Below are positions 1 to 5,283 of a DNA stretch of 5,939 bases, piece after piece (position 1 is the first letter of the stretch; every line of letters begins with the position of its first letter). Source of the DNA: DXYV01 sp045543215 (GTDB lineage Bacteria > Bacillota > Clostridia > Oscillospirales > Oscillospiraceae); the NCBI GenBank assembly GCA_045543215.1, contig JAZQMD010000138.1, positions 1-5,939 on the forward strand, in the 5' to 3' direction. The notes under the pieces are model-generated. The model did not search any database, was not told the DNA's origin, and worked only from the letters and a program-made list of their open reading frames with translations. Both the position numbers and the translations under genes were made by a program.

Positions 1-258
1 GGTATCGTTACTGCCTGTACCGGCAATAACTTTAACTCTGCGCTTGACGTGGTTGACACAGAACTCAACAGCAGCAATGTGCTCCCGAATGCTCATAGTG
101 GCCGATTCGCCGGTGGTACCGCAGACACAAACCGCATCCACACCATGGTCGATCTGAAAGTCGATCTGCCGGGCAAAGGCATCATAATTAATGGCTCCCT
201 GGCTGTCGAAAGGGGTAACCAGGGCGGGACAGGCACCGGTAAAGACAGGCGTTCTCAT
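1..258 (-). CDS. dapA: 4-hydroxy-tetrahydrodipicolinate synthase, N-terminal part (cut by window edge)
   Basis: The minus strand encodes the first 86 residues of DapA, beginning MRTPVFTGACPALVTPF. DapA is a cytoplasmic TIM-barrel class I aldolase. It condenses pyruvate with aspartate semialdehyde at the entry to the lysine and diaminopimelate pathway. The sequence shows the family's N-terminal 'PALVTPF' strand, then 'DFQIDHGVDAVCVCGTTGES'. The two threonines of GTTGES belong to the active-site hydroxyl relay known in this family. The Schiff-base lysine and the catalytic tyrosine lie beyond the edge and cannot be checked. The start is supported by an AAAGGA ribosome binding site (268-273) 9 nt upstream. 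It lies 47 bp after asd on the same strand, with no terminator visible between them, so co-transcription is likely. Asd makes its substrate. No truncation other than the window edge is seen. Confidence 0.95.
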   Translation of the reverse strand, partial: MRTPVFTGACPALVTPFDSQGAINYDAFARQIDFQIDHGVDAVCVCGTTGESATMSIREHIAAVEFCVNHVKRRVKVIAGTGSNDT

Positions 259-305
259 GGGACAACATCCTTTCTGGCATTGATGACCATTTGGTTGGGA
301 CAGGC

Positions 306-1385
306 TTAGTCCATGTATCCCTCAGCACAGAGCAGCTCAGCCAGAAGGACTGCGCCCCCTGCTGCACCTCTCAGGGTGTTGTGGGAGAGGGAAACAAATT
401 TATAGTCATACTGAGTATCGGGCCGCAGACGGCCGATGGAAATTGCCATGCCACCTTCCAGATCCCTGTCAAGCCTGGCTTGGGGACGGTTATCTTCCTC
501 AAAGTAGTGGAGGAACTGTTTCGGCGCATTGGGAAGTCCAAGTTCCTGGGGCCGACCCTTATAGGAGGCCCACAGAGCCTTTATTTCCTCCATAGAGGGC
601 TTGCTGCGGAAGGTGACGAAGGCAGCAGCTGTGTGTCCGTTTGCGACAGGCACACGCAGACACTGGGCTGTAATGGCGGGAGACTGAGCAGTCATAATCA
701 CGTCACTTTCCACTTTTCCCCATACCTTCAGAGGTTCCTGCTCACTTTTCTCTTCTTCACCACCGATATAGGGAATCAGGTTATCCACCATCTCCGGCCA
801 GGTTTCAAAAGTCTTGCCAGCGCCAGAGATGGCCTGGTAAGTGCAGACTAGCACTTTCTCAATCCCGAACTGCCGCAGGGGGGACAAAGCTGGGACATAG
901 CTCTGAATGGAGCAGTTAGATTTGACAGCCATGAAACCGCGCCTGGTACCAAGTCGCTTGCGCTGGGCCGGAATAACCTCCAAATGCTCCGGATTGACCT
1001 CCGGGATGACCATGGGCACGTCAGAAGTCCAGCGGTGGGCGGAGTTATTGGAGACAACAGGGCACTCATACTTGGCGTACTTCTCCTCCAGGGACTTAAT
1101 CTCCTCTTTCTTCATATCCACGGCGGAAAAGACAAAATCAACCTGGCTGGCTATTTTCTCCACGTCATCCTCTGCGCTCAGAAGGATCATATCCTTTGCA
1201 AGGGCAGGGATGGGATTGGGCATGGCCCAACGTCCAGACACAGCGTCTTCATAGCGTTTGCCGGCAGAACGGGGACTTGCGGCAATAGCGGTAAGTTCAA
1301 ACCAGGGATGTCCGTTCATGAGGCTCACAAACCGCTGGCCCACCATGCCAGTGCCGCCAATGATTCCAACTTTATATGTTTTCAT
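306..1385 (-). CDS. asd: aspartate-semialdehyde dehydrogenase (archaeal/fungal-like subclass)
   Basis: This complete 359-residue protein reduces aspartyl-4-phosphate to aspartate semialdehyde with NADPH, the branch point for lysine, diaminopimelate, threonine and methionine. The N-terminal Rossmann loop GGTGMVGQ is at residues 10-17. SNNSAHR is at 112-118. The nucleophilic cysteine is Cys158 in 'KSNCSIQ'. The second catalytic region is 'RVPVANGH' at 244-251, with the expected Arg and His. 'GAAGGAVLLAELL' closes the protein. The length and the SNCSIQ and RVPVANGH forms recall the archaeal/fungal-type subclass that is common in Clostridia, rather than the shorter E. coli-type enzymes; this assignment is from memory of the family. 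The start is fixed by a strong AGGAGGA (1393-1399) 7 nt upstream. dapA follows 47 bp downstream, suggesting an asd-dapA operon. The gene is divergent from the SpoIID-like gene. No lysine riboswitch is visible in its short leader. Confidence 0.96.
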   Translation of the reverse strand: MKTYKVGIIGGTGMVGQRFVSLMNGHPWFELTAIAASPRSAGKRYEDAVSGRWAMPNPIPALAKDMILLSAEDDVEKIASQVDFVFSAVDMKKEEIKSLEEKYAKYECPVVSNNSAHRWTSDVPMVIPEVNPEHLEVIPAQRKRLGTRRGFMAVKSNCSIQSYVPALSPLRQFGIEKVLVCTYQAISGAGKTFETWPEMVDNLIPYIGGEEEKSEQEPLKVWGKVESDVIMTAQSPAITAQCLRVPVANGHTAAAFVTFRSKPSMEEIKALWASYKGRPQELGLPNAPKQFLHYFEEDNRPQARLDRDLEGGMAISIGRLRPDTQYDYKFVSLSHNTLRGAAGGAVLLAELLCAEGYMD

Positions 1386-1402
1386 GATCGATTCCTCCTA
1401 TG

Positions 1403-1446
1403 CCAGCCCCTGCATCACCTAGAAAACAGTGGTTGAACAGGGGTGG
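1403..1446 (-). promoter_or_regulatory. possible hairpin in the asd leader
   Basis: On the minus strand CCACCCCTG (complement of 1438-1446) can pair with CAGGGGCTGG (complement of 1403-1412). This gives 9 base pairs with one bulged G and a 25-nt loop. It sits just ahead of the asd ribosome binding site, so it could affect asd expression if transcribed. No T-run follows, so it is not a simple terminator. It does not match the lysine riboswitch or a T-box that I know. The pairing is seen in the sequence; a regulatory role is only inferred. Confidence 0.25.
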
Positions 1447-1461
1447 TTTCTGTACTATAAT
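1433..1461 (+). promoter_or_regulatory. putative sigma-A-type promoter for the spoIID-like gene
   Basis: TTGAAC (1433-1438) and TATAAT (1456-1461) are separated by exactly 17 nt. The -10 matches the vegetative consensus fully and the -35 matches in four of six positions. Transcription would start near 1468 and give a leader of about 80 nt before 1549. The -10 overlaps ACTATA, which on the other strand reads TATAGT and might serve the divergent asd gene, but I find no good -35 for that direction. Confidence 0.45.
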
Positions 1462-1532
1462 GATAAATAAGTAGAGTAGAGACAATAGCCTTTAAAGACA
1501 TAGCTACATATCTATTTGATTATGCATGATAC

Positions 1533-1541
1533 CATATTTTA
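1533..1541 (+). promoter_or_regulatory. possible sporulation-sigma -10 like element
   Basis: CATATTTTA fits the CATAnnnTA form of -10 elements used by mother-cell sigma factors (sigma-E/sigma-K type). A 4-of-5 match to ATATT (CTATT, 1512-1516) lies 16 nt upstream. Use of this element would start transcription at about the 1549 ATG and would favour the downstream start at 1582. Such short matches are frequent by chance in AT-rich DNA. Confidence 0.2.
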
Positions 1542-1548
1542 AGGTGAT

Positions 1549-3279
1549 ATGTCAATTTGCTCAAAGAAAGGTTTTGGAGAAATGTGGGGTACCAAAGAAG
1601 GAAAAACTGTAAAATTTGCAGCTGTTTTGCTCCTGCTCGTCCTGTTGAACTGCCTGCCTGTCAAGGCAGCAATGACGCAAAAGCCAGATGAGAGTGTCCC
1701 GGTTCAGGTAGGACTTTATTACGGTGGCTCTGCAGCGCCTACGTTCAATCTGCAAAATGTAGACGGGTACGGTACAGGGTATCGCTTTGGCTATTTTGAC
1801 AATAGCTTGAAGTTTACTCAACTTGGTTATACGACTGAAACAAAAATCTCCATACTTAAAACTAGTAATATCTATTTGACAGATACTCAGCGTTATACCA
1901 CTGAGCCAACATCCCACGGTATGGTGGGATGTTATCATGTACAGCTTCCGGGCAGCTATACAGATTTTGAAAGCGCCAAAGCAGAAGCACTTCGATATGG
2001 AGGTTTTCCAGCCTGGATTGGTGGAAATTACTATGTAAGGGTAGGATCTTATTTATCGGCAGATGCTGCGTTGAAGGCTGCGGCCAGCTATGGCGGCTCC
2101 GTGGGAGAGAACAGCGCGTATGGAGTCTCTGTCACCATTACCGGAACATCTATGATTCTTTTTCAATTTGATGATTTGGGAAAAGGTTCCGGCCTTGGAG
2201 TGTATCCAGGTCTGATGGAGGACGTACAGACCCAAACTTGGTGCAGTGGATATCGCTACTTTGGAGCTTTCCGCTACCAGCGTATGGATGGAGGAAATCT
2301 GACCCTGGTGAATTTGCTAAATATAAACGACTATATTAACTGCGTTATTTCCCAAGAAATGAGCGAGTCCTGGCCTCTTGAAGCTTTAAAGGCCCAGGCC
2401 GTATGCGCTAGAAACTATTATGCTGTCAGTCGAGGTAAACATGGGACCCATGGTTTTGACATCTGCGCCTCGGTTCATTGTCAGGCTTATATTGGAGCCA
2501 GTAGAGTAGGGAGCAATACAACCCTGGCTTCGAAAGAAACCATGGGAACCTATCTTTGGCACGGCGGAGAATTAGTGGAAACCTTTTACTTTTCCAGTGA
2601 CGGAGGCGCTACTGAGTCTTCAGAAAATGTCTGGACGCAAGCAAGGCCTTATCTGAAAGGGGTGACCGATCCCTATGAAGCCATTGTTTCAAAAGAGATT
2701 AAGAACTACCATTGGTCGTATAATTTTACCGGAACCCAGCTTCAGGAGAAATTGGTGGATAGTGGACGTACCAACTGTGCCGAAATTATCTCAGTGGACC
2801 TGAATAGCACCGCCATGGGAAATGTCTCTTCTATTACCTTTCATGATGCAAATGGAAAAGGCTGGACACTATATAAGGAGGCCTGCCGTACGGTACTGGG
2901 TCTGCCCTCTATGCGTTTTACACTTGGAGAGGGAAACAAGTTGCCCGACGGAGAAGGCAGTAGTATCTGGATCAACGGTGTTGAAAAAATTTCTACCACA
3001 GAAGGTTTATTTGCCATAAATGGAAAGGGAAATCAAGTTGTACTCTCAAATGCTCCTTATATCATTACTGGCGGTGGGACTGAAGTTTTGAAAAAGGGAA
3101 ACATGATGCCAACTGGCAGTAGAATCGGCAATGCATCGGGGGGGAGCTTTATATTCAACGGAAGCGGAAATGGACATAATGTGGGCATGAGCCAGTGGGG
3201 CGCATATGCCATGGCAAAACAGGGATTTGATTACCAATCTATCCTAACATTTTATTATACAGGAGTCACCTTAAAATAA
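1549..3279 (+). CDS. secreted SpoIID/LytB-domain protein with SPOR-like segment
   Basis: This 576-residue protein resembles SpoIID/LytB family lytic transglycosylases and amidase enhancers, which remodel peptidoglycan, in SpoIID's case during forespore engulfment. A signal peptide spans about residues 18-40, with likely cleavage after VKA. Residues about 127-195 ('CYHVQLPGSYTDFESAKAEA', then 'YYVRVGSYLSADAALKAAAS') look like a SPOR peptidoglycan-binding domain. The SpoIID domain begins near 255: 'INDYINCVISQEMSESWP' contains the expected catalytic Glu270, followed by 'ALKAQAVCARNYY'. His298, His301, Cys306, His310 and Cys311 lie where clostridial SpoIID binds zinc. The C-terminal signature 'GNGHNVGMSQWGAYAMA' (540-555) has Asn where Gly is usual. 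It is much longer than B. subtilis SpoIID. The start at 1549 has AAGGTGAT immediately upstream; ATG 1582 gives a more ordinary signal peptide and is a real alternative. Whether it is SpoIID itself or a vegetative LytB-like paralogue cannot be decided from sequence. Confidence 0.9.
   Translation: MSICSKKGFGEMWGTKEGKTVKFAAVLLLLVLLNCLPVKAAMTQKPDESVPVQVGLYYGGSAAPTFNLQNVDGYGTGYRFGYFDNSLKFTQLGYTTETKISILKTSNIYLTDTQRYTTEPTSHGMVGCYHVQLPGSYTDFESAKAEALRYGGFPAWIGGNYYVRVGSYLSADAALKAAASYGGSVGENSAYGVSVTITGTSMILFQFDDLGKGSGLGVYPGLMEDVQTQTWCSGYRYFGAFRYQRMDGGNLTLVNLLNINDYINCVISQEMSESWPLEALKAQAVCARNYYAVSRGKHGTHGFDICASVHCQAYIGASRVGSNTTLASKETMGTYLWHGGELVETFYFSSDGGATESSENVWTQARPYLKGVTDPYEAIVSKEIKNYHWSYNFTGTQLQEKLVDSGRTNCAEIISVDLNSTAMGNVSSITFHDANGKGWTLYKEACRTVLGLPSMRFTLGEGNKLPDGEGSSIWINGVEKISTTEGLFAINGKGNQVVLSNAPYIITGGGTEVLKKGNMMPTGSRIGNASGGSFIFNGSGNGHNVGMSQWGAYAMAKQGFDYQSILTFYYTGVTLK
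1908..1933. repeat. perfect 10-bp inverted repeat inside the spoIID-like gene
   Basis: AACATCCCAC (1908-1917) and GTGGGATGTT (1924-1933) are exact reverse complements around the 6-nt loop GGTATG. The hairpin falls in the codons for 'PTSHGMVGCY', just before the SPOR-like domain. No T-run follows, so it is not an intrinsic terminator. It may be a coding coincidence or an mRNA hairpin between protein domains. Confidence 0.6.
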
Positions 3280-4307
3280 TGCTTAAAACATCGGATTTTA
3301 AATTTGAATTGCCGGAGGAGCTGATTGCCCAGACACCTATGGAAAGGCGGGATGGCTCTCGTTTATTAACCCTGGACCGTCGGACCGGGGAGCGGAAGCA
3401 TCTTCGTTTTTACCAATTGCCTGAGCTGCTTCACCCTGGGGACTGCCTGGTGCTCAACGACTCCCGTGTTTTGCCCGCCCGGCTCATCGGACAGCGGGAG
3501 GGAACAGGGGGGACGGTGGAGATACTCCTTTTAACAGACCGAGGTAAAAAGGTTTGGGAGTGCCTGGTAAGGCCAGGCCGAAAGTTACGCGCCGGAGCGC
3601 AGGTGGTTTTTGGGGACGGTAGGTTAAAAGGAGAAATTGTTCAGGTTCTGGAGGATGGAAACCGACTTGTGCGCTTTGAATATGATGGGATTTTTCTGGA
3701 GGTGCTGGAGAGACTTGGAAGGATGCCGCTACCTCCCTATATCAAAGAGGAACTCCACGATCCGGAACGATATCAGACGGTCTATTCCAGGCAAGTAGGC
3801 TCCGCTGCCGCTCCTACGGCAGGATTACACTTTACAAGAGAGCTACTGGCACGAATTGAAAAAATGGGGATAAGGCCTTGCTATGTAACGCTTCATGTTG
3901 GTCTTGGCACCTTCAGGCCCATAAAGGAAAAAATTATTACAGATCACAATATGCATGCGGAATTTTATACGATCTCCCAGGAGGCGGCTGATGTAATTAA
4001 TCAGACCAGGCAAAATAGGGGACGGGTGATCTGTGTAGGCACCACCTCATGCCGAACCATTGAAAGCTGTGCGGCAGAAAATGGATTTGTAACTGCCAAA
4101 TCAGGATGGACTGATATTTTTATCTATCCGGGATATCAATTTAAGGTGTTGGATGGCCTTGTTACCAACTTCCATTTACCAGAATCAACCCTCCTTATGT
4201 TGGTGTCTGCTCTGGCTGGAAGGGAGCGGATGCTAACGGCATATGAAGAGGCAGTAGCGGAGGGATACCGTTTTTTTTCCTTCGGTGATGCGATGTTTAT
4301 ACATTAA
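3279..4307 (+). CDS. queA: S-adenosylmethionine:tRNA ribosyltransferase-isomerase QueA
   Basis: This complete 342-residue protein is a cytoplasmic enzyme. It moves the ribosyl group of S-adenosylmethionine onto preQ1 already inserted in tRNA, forming epoxyqueuosine. Family motifs run in order: 'DFKFELPEELIAQ' (6-18), 'LNDSRVLPARL' (59-69), 'GRMPLPPYI' (147-155), 'GSAAAPTAGLHFT' (174-186), 'HVGLGTFRPI' (206-215), 'TTSCRTIES' (255-263) and 'NFHLPESTLLMLVSALAG' (297-314). The protein ends GDAMFIH, about the usual length. Its ATG overlaps the TAA of the preceding gene by one base (TAATG). The nearest Shine-Dalgarno, AGGAG at 3261-3265, is 13 nt away, so translation is probably coupled to the gene before it. 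A spoIID-like/queA/tgt order is common in Clostridia, but no tgt follows here. The transcript probably ends at the inverted repeat at 4485-4533. Confidence 0.97.
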   Translation: MLKTSDFKFELPEELIAQTPMERRDGSRLLTLDRRTGERKHLRFYQLPELLHPGDCLVLNDSRVLPARLIGQREGTGGTVEILLLTDRGKKVWECLVRPGRKLRAGAQVVFGDGRLKGEIVQVLEDGNRLVRFEYDGIFLEVLERLGRMPLPPYIKEELHDPERYQTVYSRQVGSAAAPTAGLHFTRELLARIEKMGIRPCYVTLHVGLGTFRPIKEKIITDHNMHAEFYTISQEAADVINQTRQNRGRVICVGTTSCRTIESCAAENGFVTAKSGWTDIFIYPGYQFKVLDGLVTNFHLPESTLLMLVSALAGRERMLTAYEEAVAEGYRFFSFGDAMFIH

Positions 4308-4417
4308 AGGATGCTCAAAACGGCCCGAAAACCAGGAAATGCCCGAAAATACGGGGTTTTCCGGGGGTATGAGCCTGACATCCGTAGGCGGGATCTGGCC
4401 CGAAATGAGCCATCCTT
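4307..4417. repeat. repeat-rich, potentially folded segment after queA
   Basis: The segment is bounded by an imperfect inverted repeat, AAGGATGCTCA (4307-4317) and TGAGCCATCCTT (4406-4417): 11 pairs with one bulged base. Inside are three direct copies of GCCCGAAA (4323-4330, 4341-4348, 4398-4405), the first two extending to GCCCGAAAA. A smaller hairpin pairs CCCGAAAA (4342-4349) with TTTTCCGGG (4357-4365). The outer arm begins on the last base of the queA stop codon. No ORF through it looks like a real protein. It could be an interspersed repeat or MITE-like element, a remnant of mobile DNA, or a structured 3' end of the queA mRNA. I do not recognise it as a named RNA family. Confidence 0.45.
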
Positions 4418-4444
4418 GCATGAACTCATTACCCGATGTGTATA

Positions 4445-4482
4445 ATTCTGCACAAAAATTGTATGCGCGAAAACTGCATAAT
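4445..4482. repeat. short imperfect palindrome between the queA-distal repeat and the terminator
   Basis: ATTCTGCA (4445-4452) and TGCATAAT (4475-4482) are inverted copies differing at one position, 38 bp end to end. The size and dyad form would suit a serine-recombinase attachment site, and a recombinase-like remnant ends about 45 bp away. The arms are short and this is speculation. Confidence 0.2.
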
Positions 4483-4484
4483 GA

Positions 4485-4533
4485 GCATAAAAACAGCCCA
4501 GGGTCGAATAATGGCCCTGGGCTGTTTTTATGC
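4485..4533. terminator. bidirectional intrinsic terminator (perfect 19-bp stem)
   Basis: The 19 bases 4485-4503 and 4515-4533 are perfect reverse complements around an 11-nt loop. The GC-rich core CAGCCCAGGG/CCCTGGGCTG is flanked by an A-run on one side and a T-run on the other, so the hairpin can terminate transcription in both directions. On the plus strand it would end the spoIID-like/queA transcript about 180 nt after queA. On the minus strand it would end the recombinase-like remnant, whose last codon and stop lie within the stem. Confidence 0.85.
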
Positions 4534-4740
4534 CTGTTTGTAAGAAAATGTGTGTACCATACCGTTTTTGAACTCGATGGAGGACACCCGGCCATCCTCG
4601 ACTGTGATCCTGGAGATGACGCTGCGGAGGAAGGCTCTGGGCGCCATCGGCAGGAGTTGGCTCAAATGTTCAAATCGGGCAGTCATTGCCGCATGATCGT
4701 TGTAGAGAAACCACCAACCATCTGGAGGAAGTATTTCCTC
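4528..4740 (-). pseudogene. C-terminal remnant of a mobile-element protein, possibly a serine recombinase
   Basis: The minus strand is open for 70 codons between a TGA (4741-4743) and a TAA (4528-4530). The end reads 'SVISRITVEDGRVSSIEF' and then 'KNGMVHTFSYKQA'. An 'I-x-V-x-D-G-R-x-x-x-I-x-F-x-N-G' pattern close to the C-terminus resembles the tail of recombinase-family proteins from gut Firmicutes; this is recalled, not searched. The first internal ATG (4686) has no Shine-Dalgarno, and no catalytic domain lies upstream. It therefore looks like the leftover 3' end of a larger gene rather than a small protein. The gene's natural terminator (4485-4533) has survived with it. The neighbouring IS3 fragment supports a history of mobile-element insertion and decay. 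An alternative is an unknown conserved protein. Confidence 0.5.
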
Positions 4741-4850
4741 TCATGGCAAACATTCTGTTGCAGATCAACGGGGACGGCATGGGTAAGGAAGACGCTCAGG
4801 AGTTTATGAACAACGCCCAGCTTTCAAGGACTACATTGAGCATGGAGGCA
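4741..4850. other. unidentified segment between two mobile-element remnants
   Basis: No intact gene is visible here. On the plus strand, ATG 4743 opens 'MANILLQINGDGMGKEDAQE' followed by 'FMNNAQ', which reads like real protein. A one-base frame change would continue it as 'AFKDYIEHGGI' right up to 4850, where the IS3 sequence begins. The nearest Shine-Dalgarno (GGAGG, 4724-4728) is 14 nt away. On the minus strand the recombinase-like frame is closed by stops. I do not recognise a family. A frameshifted scrap of another mobile-element gene is the most likely explanation. Confidence 0.35.
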
Positions 4851-5079
4851 TCAGTTTGGCGTTACGATGCTGGAGCGCCTTGATCTGCTGGGCACTTAAA
4901 ACAGCTCCGTCGTCCATCTGCACCTGAGAATACTTTTTCACCCAGTTGGACAGGGCTGAGGAAGAAATTCCGTATTCCAGATGGATTTCTCCATAACGCT
5001 TGCCTGACTGATATAGGGTCACGATTGTTTTCTTGTACTCCTCGCTATTCTTCCAGGCTCCGTTTTTGTGGACATGCAT
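4831..5079 (-). pseudogene. IS3-family transposase OrfA, truncated
   Basis: The 82-residue frame begins with typical IS3-family OrfA sequence. A helix-turn-helix lies at about residues 20-50, containing 'YGEIHLEYGISSSALSNWVK'. It is followed by 'MDDGAVLSAQQIKALQHRNA', the usual linker before the leucine-zipper segment. OrfA binds the element's ends and is normally joined to OrfB by a -1 frameshift to make the active transposase. After 'NAKL' the usual acidic zipper ('EEENLILKKAIAIF' in relatives) is replaced by unrelated 'MPPCSM', so the true OrfA part ends near 4852 and the zipper and all of OrfB with its DDE residues are gone. The start has AAAGGA (5084-5089) 4 nt upstream. It should be unable to transpose by itself; the remaining peptide could still bind IS ends. 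Confidence 0.88.
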
Positions 5080-5149
5080 CTCATCCTTTCTCTTTCTTTC
5101 ACTTGTTTATGATTTTACCATACTTGTCCACTTTTTTAATATACATCCA
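4851..5149 (-). mobile_element. IS3-family insertion sequence, left-end fragment
   Basis: The fragment covers the start of orfA and about 70 bp of upstream end sequence. Read on the minus strand, the outer end is TGGATGTATATTAAAAAAGT followed by GGACAAG. This fits IS3-family ends, which begin with TG. The exact terminus could be at 5149 or at the inner TG at 5145. The right half, including orfB and the other inverted repeat, is absent, and the break is near 4850/4851, where the OrfA similarity stops. With only one end present, no target-site duplication can be identified. Confidence 0.75.
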
Positions 5150-5172
5150 GTGTAGAAATATTTATAATACTG

Positions 5173-5181
5173 TGCTATACT
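5173..5181 (+). promoter_or_regulatory. possible extended -10 promoter for the SLH-protein gene
   Basis: TGCTATACT is an extended -10 element (TGn plus TATACT, five of six consensus bases). A second candidate, TATAAT, is at 5163-5168. No good -35 is found at 16-18 nt for either, as expected if the extended -10 compensates. The start would be near 5188, leaving a leader of about 95 nt. The IS end at 5145-5149 lies immediately upstream of where a -35 would sit. Confidence 0.4.
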
Positions 5182-5283
5182 AAGTACTAAGTGCAAATAA
5201 GGAAAATTAGGAATTTATGGAAAGCCACACCATCTTAACAAATGTACGTTTAGTTCCTCATAAAAAATTTAAGGAGTGAAACT

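Noticed and set aside
291..1436. Several plus-strand open frames opposite asd (about 115-186 residues)
   Set aside because: They are antisense to a clearly conserved asd, lack family motifs and have no convincing ribosome binding sites.
1386..1548. Lysine riboswitch or T-box ahead of asd
   Set aside because: The leader is too short and none of the conserved motifs of either class is visible.
1642..1656. Possible lipobox (LLNC) in the SpoIID-like signal peptide
   Set aside because: Asn before the Cys does not fit the lipobox rule of a small residue at that position; ordinary cleavage after VKA fits better.
3804..3823. Short inverted repeat CTGCCG/CGGCAG in queA
   Set aside because: It lies in codons of the conserved SAAAPTAGLHF motif, so protein constraint explains it.
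4416..4533. Small RNA made from TATAAT (4441-4446) to the terminator
   Set aside because: The -35 candidate (TTGCAT, spacing 19) is poor and the product would be almost only the terminator hairpin.
4233..4595. 120-codon minus-strand frame over the queA end and repeat segment
   Set aside because: It overlaps the conserved 3' end of queA and the terminator and shows no motif.
4285..4809. 174-codon plus-strand frame running from the end of queA through the terminator
   Set aside because: It passes through the queA end, the repeat segment and both terminator arms, and is antisense to the recombinase-like tail; composition is not protein-like.
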